From NCBI GenBank assembly GCA_009663005.1, contig VIGQ01000417.1:30001-45000 (forward strand): 15,000 bases of DNA, written 5' to 3'. Below, piece by piece: positions 9,247-15,000 of the stretch. The notes under the pieces are model-generated. The model saw only the letters and a list, made by a program, of their open reading frames with translations, searched no databases and was not told the DNA's origin. The translations under genes were made by a program, and so were the position numbers. Numbering within the stretch: the stretch's first letter is position 1; each line of letters starts with the position of its first letter. The DNA is from Actinidia chinensis (taxonomy: Eukaryota > Streptophyta > Magnoliopsida > Ericales > Actinidiaceae).

Positions 9247-9249
9247 TAA
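9247..9249. repeat. Putative target-site duplication TAA, right
   Basis: TAA immediately after the right terminal inverted repeat (…GTTGGAGATGGCC), matching 8005-8007. Confidence 0.65.
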
Positions 9250-9644
9250 GCCACGACTAGCAAAAAATGGACAGCATACAATGGACATGACGTTGTTATA
9301 TGATAACGAAGTTTAATGTGGCTTGTCAAAATTATTTATTCATAAGATAAGCCCACAGTACTGGAGTTAGCAGAATAGGTATTTAGATTAGATGTATACA
9401 ATTGTGTCAGACTGGTCAGAGCACGTCACGTTAAGCGATAGCACAGTACAACACAAGAAGGGACGAGACACGAATGGGTGGATTTGGCCTCATTGTTTAT
9501 TAAATGGGTATAACACGAACACTATAACACACAAAAATAAATTAATCGGGCACACGACAACTCATTGACATCTCTAATTTAAGGAACTTCTTTTTAGTTT
9601 ATCACTCCAATTTTTGTTTTATGTGTTTTCTTTTTTATTATGAA
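9250..9644. other. Unassigned interspersed sequence
   Basis: No gene was recognised. The part at 9425-9560 is rich in ACACGA-type words (AGACACGAATGGGTGG, GGGTATAACACGAACACT, CGGGCACACGAC). Its composition differs from the AT-rich surroundings and resembles fragments of dispersed plant repeats, but I could not assign a family. Confidence 0.35.
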
Positions 9645-9754
9645 AGTTGTGTTACCTACGGTATTTATCACAAAATTATAGTTAATTTTTATTTATAAGT
9701 CCAAATAACTTAAAAATACTGATAAAAACTAATTTTTAATAGGCCTTATTTTGA
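9645..9754 (+). repeat. Diverged direct repeat, copy 1
   Basis: The core TTTTTATTTATAAGTCCAAA, followed by ACTTAAAAATACTGATAAAA and TTTTTAATAGG, is repeated at 10040-10112 with few changes. The match extends upstream through TATTTATCACAAA to GTTGTGTTACC. Confidence 0.7.
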
Positions 9755-9955
9755 AATTACTAGATTTTGTCGTAAATTCAATTACAACAAGGACCAGGCT
9801 TCTCTACGGTCATACTTGGAGTGCACCGATTGTTTTTAGAAGAAGTAAACGAGTAGTTTTAATTATCATCAAATAAAGCATTTGGATTTTAATTAGAAAA
9901 ATTAAAATTACGAGCTCCTGTTTTTTAGGAAAAACAGGTGAAAACCTGATTCTTT

Positions 9956-10112
9956 TGTTGTGGCTTACCCTTCCCTAGTATTTATATGATATTGTTTCAG
10001 TTTATTTACTACAAATTTTGTTGATTTTCGTTTCTTTTTTATACTTTTTATTTATAAGTCAAAAACAACTTCAAAATACTAATAAAAATAAATTTTAATA
10101 GGTTTTATTTTT
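9956..10112 (+). repeat. Diverged direct repeat, copy 2
   Basis: Second copy of 9645-9754 in the same orientation: GTTGTGGCTTACCC, TATTTACTACAAA, TTTTTATTTATAAGTCAAAA, ACTTCAAAATACTAATAAAA and TTTTAATAGG. It carries about 20-40 extra bases compared with copy 1. The pair flanks about 200 bp of unassigned sequence and could be a tandem duplication or the ends of an old element. Confidence 0.65.
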
Positions 10113-10129
10113 AATGAGGGGTAAAATGA

Positions 10130-10703
10130 ACAAAGCTATTCATCTCGCCCATGCACTCTGTTCTCTTCTCTCTATCTCGCCCTCCTTTAGATGAAACTCA
10201 GAAGCTCGCCTCTATCCATCTCGGCAAAGGGTGAGGTTGAACGCCGCTTTCCCGATGACGCTACCTCCACATAGAGTCCAGCTGCATGAGACCTTTTCTC
10301 CACCACGTCTCCTATAATTGCAGCTTATTCTTCATATGGCATTCTCCTATTTTTAGTCCGATATCTCCAGGATCTCCTTCCATACTTATCTGTCTGAAGA
10401 TCACGCCAAGGTTTCCTTTCATGGCTCTCCATTCTCCAACTATAAAATGGCTGCTCCCCCATCATTCAAAGGTATGCCAACACTCTTGTTTAATTTCAAA
10501 GAGCTCTCGTACTTTGTTCTGCCTAGCTTAATCTCGCCTTGATCTGATTCCTACGCCAGAGGGGTTTTAAGCGATCTCACCCAAAACGGTGATGTTTGTT
10601 CCCTTGCTTGGATAGATTACCTGAGTTATTGTCGAGGTCCTGAACCAAGGTAAAAGAGCAATTCTGACTGTTAGTTGCTGGCCCCTAGATTTTTACCACA
10701 ACA
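10130..10703 (+). mobile_element. Ty3/gypsy LTR (U3-R-U5), left edge approximate
   Basis: The sequence upstream of a clear primer binding site shifts abruptly from AT-rich DNA to GC-balanced sequence near 10130, contains a TATA box at 10441, and ends in TTTACCACAACA just before the primer binding site. That terminal CA is the canonical LTR end. The left boundary was not resolved because no second copy of this LTR is in the window. It belongs with the gag relic that follows. Confidence 0.6.
10441..10448 (+). promoter_or_regulatory. TATA box of the LTR promoter
   Basis: TATAAAAT, preceded by CTCCAAC and followed by a CT-rich stretch, lies about 260 bp before the LTR end, as expected for the U3/R boundary of a plant LTR. 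The start of transcription would fall near 10470. Confidence 0.5.
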
Positions 10704-10706
10704 GTT

Positions 10707-10724
10707 TGGCGCCGTCTGTGGGAA
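10707..10724 (+). other. Retrotransposon primer binding site (tRNA-Asp-like)
   Basis: TGGCGCCGTCTGTGGGAA begins with TGG, complementary to a tRNA CCA end. Its first ten to eleven bases match the complement of a plant tRNA-Asp 3' end as I recall it. The TTTGGCGCCGTCTGTGGG form is familiar from Ty3/gypsy elements of the Tat type. It sits three bases after the LTR terminal ACA. Confidence 0.75.
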
Positions 10725-10812
10725 TTAAAGTTCTCTAATTTCTATGCACTTGCACAACTGTTTATTACCTAGGCTGAGTACTAGTAGCCCTATGGGTAAC
10801 CGAGCTCATACG

Positions 10813-11940
10813 ATGGCAGGTAGTAACAAAGCTCCAAATCTAGAGGGTCTCCACCGTGAAATGCATGGATTGTCGAGCAGATTCGAATCATGAATGAGAA
10901 TAATGTCGTCTAATACAACACCTCGCCACGAACAACCCACCACCTCGGCAGTACCTATCCCACCTGAAGTTGAACGATCTTGCAGTTCTCGCCGATTAGG
11001 CGACCGTGAATCCCGAAGTTGTTAAAGCACTGGTAGGGTCTAAAATTGACAACTCGATCGCCCAGCGTACGATCTAGGCAAGAAAAAAGCCCTATTTTGT
11101 AGGCATTCAAGTCATCTAGCAGGACTCGCGAAGTAGGGGAGAGGCGATTAGAAGAAGAGGATCGTCACCGGGATGACAGGAGTCAATACGCCGAGATAGA
11201 TCCATCACTCAGAAGATCGGGAATCTAGACGCCCATATTGATGCCATCAACACCAACACAAATGCTCTAGTTAACTGTGGACCTCTAGTCGATAGGTTGA
11301 GCCTCCCTTCACAGATAGGATAATGAGGCAAGAGTTGCATCTAGTTTAAACTACCGTCCACTTGGAACGTATGAAGGGAAGCCACCCCTATGAACCACCT
11401 TGACTCATATAGAAATTTGATGATATTATCGGGATATTCAGATAAGGTTGATAAGCAAAGCTTTCTCAGGCAAATTTGAGGGCTTATCAAGAACCTGGGG
11501 GGGGGGGGGGGTTAAAAATGGTCCTCCAGGAACTATTGGTTCATTTGGCGAGCTGAGTAGGCTCTTTGTTGCCAATTTCATGGGTGTTTACCAATTAGGC
11601 AGAGAAATGCGTCCGCCTATTCATAATTCCCCAAAAGTAAAGGACTTTGAAAGAACTCTGTCAAGAGCTTCAACCAGGTCGTGTTAGAGGTGAGTGCACT
11701 AGTACAAGGTAAGGTCATGGCGATAATGGAAGGACTACGCCCGGTCCGTTATTTGACTCCCTTCCCAGAAATGTTTTGAAACCATTGTCACTCCAAGTAA
11801 GGCCGAAAAATACATTGTTTATGGAAGAATTAGTTGAGTCCAAGCGCAGAAGGCGAGGGAGAGAATAATATAATGGAATAGCTGAAGTGGGTGACCTGAC
11901 TACAAAGATGAGGTAAAAAGCAGAGATCGACCGGATTTGG
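10813..11940 (+). pseudogene. Ty3/gypsy (Tat-like) gag relic
   Basis: Gag forms the virus-like particle of LTR retrotransposons. ATG 10813 opens a short frame (LEGLHREMHGLSSRFES) followed by RIMNENN, both typical of the N-terminus of Tat-type gag. FTDRIMRQEL (about 11310) and HLDSYRNLMILSGYSDKV (about 11398-11450) follow. The Retrotrans_gag core is at 11448-11687 (KAFSGKFEGLSRTW, GTIGSFGELSRLFVANFMG), then KSFNQVVLEV, MEGLRPVRY, KAEKYI and a basic RRRRGRE stretch near 11845-11870. Frame changes and stops are frequent, and a G15 tract interrupts the core at 11497-11511. No protease or reverse transcriptase follows; instead the next recognisable coding is on the other strand. It is non-functional. 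Confidence 0.82.
11497..11511 (+). repeat. G15 homopolymer within gag
   Basis: Fifteen consecutive G follow the SRTW codons of the gag core, where the family usually has a short aromatic and loop segment before the PPG turn. It is either slippage at the TGG codon or an assembly artefact. Confidence 0.9.
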
Positions 11941-12345
11941 CAAAAAGCTCTACTCTTATCCACTTGAAGTAATCGATGGCGACAATCAAGAACTTTCTTG
12001 CAAAGGAGCTTGAGGCAATGGTAACAGGTATATCACTCCCCATTGGGTGAATGGCCATGGGCTAGTTTATTGGTACCATCTCAGTAGAGGGAGGTACTCA
12101 CCAGAGCAAACTTTGGCATTTGGTCACATCTTCGTTGTGTATTTCGCCGCATCAGTCTCCATTCGAGGCCAGAAGTAACCTTGTCGATGCTTTTTTTCAT
12201 GAGTGATCTTTGACCCTGATGATTTCCACAAATGCCCTCATGAATCTTCCCGCATTACGTAATCTGCTTCGTCTGGTCGGAAGATCTTATGAGAGGTCTG
12301 AAAAAGATCGTTTGTACAAGATTCCATTAGAATGCAGACTTAGCT
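11940..12345 (-). pseudogene. Ty3/gypsy integrase relic (zinc-binding and start of the catalytic domain)
   Basis: Integrase inserts retrotransposon cDNA into the host genome. Read from 12345 downward on the minus strand in changing frames: GILYKRSFS, RPDEADYVMREIHEGICGNH (containing both His of the HHCC zinc site), QGYFWPRMETDAAKY, a CDQC pair recoverable despite one-base insertions, MVPI, SPWPFTQWGSDI (holding the first catalytic Asp), and KFLIVAIDYFKW. Coding similarity ends near 11940, well before the remaining DDE residues, where plus-strand gag sequence begins. Frame changes and stops leave no usable ORF. It is part of the same minus-strand pol fragment as the RNase H relic. Confidence 0.85.
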
Positions 12346-12848
12346 GATCTGTATTGTAGCTAGCGGCTTGGAGCTTGTCTAACGGTAACGCTCACCTCTA
12401 AGATATATATATGTAGTCCTCCAAGTCGGTCCAATTCCCCTGAAAAAAAAATTAGACTATTTGGCATGCTCAATGCTCGTGAGGCCTAATATTCCAGGGT
12501 ATAGGCCTATCCTAGATGAATCGAAGCTGAGGCAAGGTTTTGCAATAGCATCACCTTTTTTATTCTCCTCTCCTAGGATTAGAAAATTCTGACCTTAATT
12601 TGTCTTGACATGGATATACCTCATCCAAGTAGGCCACCATCCTCTATCCTTTGCAAGGTAGTTCTCCTTGAACTTGGTTACCACCAGTTAAGATCATTTT
12701 CTAAAGACATCTAGGGAATCCACTCCGAGTTCAACCGCAACTCTAAGACCGACAAAAGAGCTTCGTACTTGGCTTCGTTTTGTGTTGGTTTTTGAACCCA
12801 ACTGCGAATGCATACTCCATTTGCTCCACCTTATGTGTTTGGAGCATA
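12346..12848 (-). pseudogene. Ty3/gypsy RNase H relic and linker
   Basis: RNase H degrades the RNA strand during reverse transcription. Minus-strand reading gives HKVEQMEYAFAVGF (about 12838-12795), NEAKYEALL (with the expected catalytic Glu, about 12775), GLRVAVELGVDSLDVF, LVV, YLAKDRG, MVAYLDEV (about 12625), a basic stretch matching the RGENKKADALA region, and LASAS (about 12530). A degraded linker leads to the integrase relic. The domain start, including the first catalytic Asp, is missing because similarity stops at about 12850, where an LTR-like sequence begins. Reverse transcriptase is absent from the window. Confidence 0.8.
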
Positions 12849-12850
12849 AG
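12830..12850. repeat. Small inverted repeat at the RNase H/LTR junction
   Basis: CTTATG (12830-12835) and CATAAG (12845-12850) flank a nine-base loop immediately inside the RNase H side of the proposed LTR boundary. It is short enough to be chance. Confidence 0.4.
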
Positions 12851-12869
12851 TAATTGTCACGACACAACC

Positions 12870-12991
12870 ATTTATACATTTCACGCCCGGTCAAACCAGA
12901 CCACCACGTAAGCAACAACCAAATGCGAAAGTCAACTAAGTATTATAATACATAATCATTACATCCGAGTACACACCTAATCCTCCCGTGG

Positions 12992-13036
<45 letters not shown>

Positions 13037-13408
13037 CTGGACAATTCCCACCACCGGTCCAAAAGAATATTTACAATTCCTCAAATAGTCCTTAACATGT
13101 TTATCCAAAACAAAACACAATACAACAACCACGTCCTCACGATTCCGGATAACCCCTCGGTACCTGAATTCATTTTATAGTAAAGGTGAGTTACCTTGAA
13201 AAGATTTGACAATGACTTGAGCATCAAGCCCAAACCATGATACATATAATATGGATGAAACATGATGTAAAAATACTATGTTTCCTTCACACCAACATAC
13301 TTCACAATTCCGTGATTTCACAATCATCACGTTTTCCATATTTGCTTTGAATACACCCTAGGCCCAATTTCTACCACCCTCATTATGCACAAGCACATGA
13401 CAATCCCC
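12870..13408. other. Left part of the LTR-like region, no gene
   Basis: C/A-rich, T-poor sequence on the plus strand with frequent CCAC and ACAA words (for example CCTCCCGTGGGACCATGC and CACGTCCTCACGATTCCGG). No coding similarity was found on either strand. Confidence 0.45.
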
Positions 13409-13617
13409 GTCAACTTCCGCGGACTTTTCACCGTGGGCTATGACTTCCCTCCGTATCGTGCCATCTAGGACTTTCGTTTTGTCAACTTCCGGACTTTCAC
13501 CGTGGGCTATGACATTCCTCTCCGTACCATTGCCATCTAGTACTTTATTGTCAACTTCCTCCCGGACTTTCACTGGGCTTTAGACTTCCCTCCGTACCAT
13601 TTGCCATCTAGGACTTT
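13409..13617. repeat. Tandem repeat, three copies of a ~70-bp unit
   Basis: Copies begin at 13409, 13481 and 13550 (units of 72, 69 and about 68 bp). Shared landmarks in each are GTCAACTTCC, GGACTTTCAC, TGGGCTATGAC (TGGGCTTTAGAC in copy 3), TTCCCTCCGTACC-like and GCCATCTAGGACTTT. Copies differ by small indels and substitutions, so the array is not recent. Confidence 0.9.
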
Positions 13618-14098
13618 AACTTAGCTTATCCAGCCATCTTATCCGGGACAGTATGTACTAAACTCCACATATCCTAACGAGTCATTCTCACATCATTTCC
13701 CAACTTCGCACGCAAGCACAAACTTTATATTTTTTTCACAAGTTCACCCATACATCCATGTTGCTTTATCACAAATTAATTGCAACCACAATACATCCAT
13801 GTGACATTTATCACAATTAAATGTAACTACATGCAATATATGCCATTCAAACTATCAATAAAATAAGCTAATTATTGAACAATACCATAACTATTTACCA
13901 AACTTACCTCCACCATTCCAAGCACAAATCCATAAATTTACATTCTTAATTTTCACACCTGCAATTGTTTACATTTATTAAAAATTAATTAACACTAAAA
14001 TATACAAAATATTCTCATGCTAAAAAGTAAATCCATTTTACAAAAAAATTTAAAAAAATTTTTTTTTTTTTTTTTTTTTTTACTGTTCCAAAAATTTT
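13618..14098. other. LTR-like region between tandem arrays, no gene
   Basis: AT-rich, with a loose duplication of ATACATCCATGTTGCTTTAT (13751) and ATACATCCATGTGACATTTA (13791), each followed by TCACAA and ATT-rich sequence about 40 bp apart. No coding similarity was seen. It contains the T23 tract listed separately. Confidence 0.5.
14059..14081 (+). repeat. T23 homopolymer
   Basis: Twenty-three consecutive T, preceded by TTTAAAAAAA. It could be a slippage tract or, on the minus strand, an internal poly-A. Confidence 0.92.
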
Positions 14099-14470
14099 AA
14101 TGTGTCGACACCCTGAAAATCTGGTGTCGACCCCAATAGTCATTAGCCAAAAACCGTTATATTTTCTACTCAAGGTGTCGACCCCAGTGTCCAGCACCAA
14201 ATATCAGTAGCCAAAATATGAATTTTCACGAATTCAAGGTGTCGACACCAAGGTCAGCACAACCACATTAGCCAAAATATGAATTTTCCACTATTCAAGG
14301 TTTGACATACCAAGGTCAGCACCACCATCAGTAGCAAATTTTGAACATTTGCCTTTCAAAGTGTCCGACACCAACTTCCTAGGTGTCCGACCCAACCATC
14401 AGTTGGTCCGTATTTCTCATTTTCTCCTTTTCAAAGGTGTCGACACCACATCCTAGGGTCGACACCAACA
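14099..14470. repeat. Tandem repeat of ~61-75 bp built on the palindrome GGTGTCGACACC
   Basis: Six units start with GGTGTCGACACC or a variant at 14102, 14174, 14238, 14299, 14361 and 14436. Each unit has a second, degenerate motif 14-21 bp later (14123, 14188, 14252, 14313, 14382 and 14456), then a spacer that in units 1-4 carries CA(T)CAGTAGCCAAAATATGA-like sequence. Copies at 14238 and 14436 keep the 12-bp palindrome perfect; others have changes such as GTGTCCGACACC and TTTGACATACC. Confidence 0.88.
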
Positions 14471-14829
14471 TCAACCCCCAAATTTCATAACTTCTCATTT
14501 TTAATCTAAACCAAGTTTTCATTTAGGTGTTATACACAAAATACTATCAATAGATTTTATATAAGCCTTTAACACAATCCCAAAGTAAAACCCCACAAGT
14601 CAAACCCATTTACCATCAAATCTAAGAACTGCAAAGCTCCACAACATGGTGAGGCCCAAAATCCCGATGGCTCCGATTCTACGTATTCTTGGCCTACGCG
14701 TAGCCTCTCTCTAGTAGATAAAATTCTCCAAAGAACCACTATCAAAGATTCACTCCAACTCTCTAGATCTAAGCTCAACATTTTGGCTCAAAACCTAGAG
14801 AGAAAGGGGAAGAAAAGAAGCTCCCAATA

Positions 14830-14849
14830 AATGCCAAATACATGGCATT
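14830..14849. repeat. 7-bp inverted repeat AATGCCA/TGGCATT
   Basis: AATGCCA (14830-14836), a six-base loop, then TGGCATT (14843-14849), perfectly complementary. Function unknown; it may be chance. Confidence 0.6.
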
Positions 14850-14890
14850 ACTGTGTTTAGGTCAAAAATAGAAATGAACTAAATGACCTC

Positions 14891-14918
14891 CTTGGGCCTT
14901 GGGCTTGTTTGGCCCAAG
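14891..14918. repeat. 8-bp inverted repeat CTTGGGCC/GGCCCAAG
   Basis: CTTGGGCC (14891-14898) and GGCCCAAG (14911-14918) are perfect reverse complements with a 12-base loop that itself repeats TTGGGCTT. GGCCCA words are also known plant promoter elements (TCP-type sites). Confidence 0.65.
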
Positions 14919-15000
14919 CAACACCCAACTAAATTAACCTTAGGTCCAATTGGTTTCCCCAATTCTTTGGCCAACTCTTACACCCCCAACTTCAATCCAA

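Larger units (their letters stand above)
12855..15000 (-). mobile_element. Probable long LTR of a second gypsy element, minus orientation, cut by window end
   Basis: The plus strand begins TGTCACGACACAACC, so the minus-strand end is GGTTGTGTCGTGACA, a canonical CA end resembling the GTGACA ends of Del/Tekay-type chromovirus LTRs. RNase H similarity of the older element stops exactly here. GTAAT at 12850-12854 is a candidate 5-bp target duplication to be matched on the far side. The region has no coding, holds two families of short tandem repeats and a poly-T tract, and toward the window end shows a CT-rich leader-like stretch on the minus strand (14760-14830). LTRs of this lineage commonly exceed 2 kb, consistent with the length. 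The outer end is not in view, so an unrelated repeat is possible. Confidence 0.5.
14471..15000. other. Right part of the LTR-like region
   Basis: No coding similarity was found. The minus strand contains TTATATAAAAT at about 14554-14564 (possible TATA box) and a CT-rich run at 14795-14830 (CTTCTTTTCTTCCCCTTTCT) followed by TCTAGGTTTT, of the kind found in LTR leader regions. Two small perfect hairpins lie at 14830-14849 and 14891-14918. Confidence 0.4.

Noticed and set aside
10286..10531. 81-residue plus-strand ORF in the LTR
   Set aside because: It has no recognisable domain, lies across the LTR TATA box, and the composition suggests non-coding U3/R sequence.
11715..11963. 82-residue minus-strand ORF
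   Set aside because: It lies mostly antisense to gag; only its first residues touch the integrase relic.
13358..13573. 71-residue minus-strand ORF with repeated VIAHGE motifs
   Set aside because: The repetition comes from the 70-bp tandem array, whose unit is close to a multiple of three; there is no evidence for a protein.
14099..14470. CRISPR-like array (repeated palindromes with spacers)
   Set aside because: This is plant nuclear DNA; spacers are themselves repeated copies and motifs are degenerate, so it is an ordinary tandem repeat.
14569..14781. 70-residue minus-strand ORF near the window end
   Set aside because: No family was recognised and the context is LTR-like regulatory sequence.

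Overview
The window looks like nuclear DNA of a flowering plant, probably a dicot. It is AT-rich intergenic sequence packed with microsatellites, homopolymer tracts and transposon debris, and holds broken copies of two plant-specific kinase families. No intact protein-coding gene, tRNA, rRNA or CRISPR array was found. All family calls come from reading translations by eye and recalling family motifs; no database search was possible.

Layout. (1) 1-2439, plus strand: the 3' two-thirds of a leucine-rich-repeat receptor-like kinase resembling Arabidopsis At1g17230, with one 239-bp intron in the kinase domain and a dozen or more frameshifts or stops. (2) 2440-4408: spacer with a diverged 55-bp repeat and a perfect 15-bp hairpin. 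(3) 4409-5740, minus strand: a full-length but broken AGC-VIII kinase of the WAG1/WAG2 type, with a TATA-like box and a GA tract upstream of its start. (4) 5850-10120: AT-rich DNA with an inverted-repeat (foldback) element at 6739-7450, a 1.24-kb PIF/Harbinger-like element flanked by TAA at 8008-9246, and a direct repeat at 9645-10112. (5) 10130-12850: wreckage of Ty3/gypsy (Tat-like) retrotransposons. An LTR with TATA box, primer binding site and gag lie on the plus strand, joined near 11940 to RNase H-integrase on the minus strand. (6) 12855-15000: probably a long LTR of a second gypsy element in minus orientation, inserted into the RNase H remnant. It carries a 72-bp tandem repeat and six units built on the palindrome GGTGTCGACACC.

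The two kinase pseudogenes converge tail to tail, about 2 kb apart. Nothing suggests that anything in the window works as a pathway; it reads as a decayed, retrotransposon-invaded region. I found no convincing new biological system. The most curious items are the opposed gag/pol junction, the paired GTGTCGACACC repeat and the kinase relics with conserved but frame-broken coding sequence. A low-accuracy assembly could account for some of the frame breaks, but substitutions at key codons show real decay as well.
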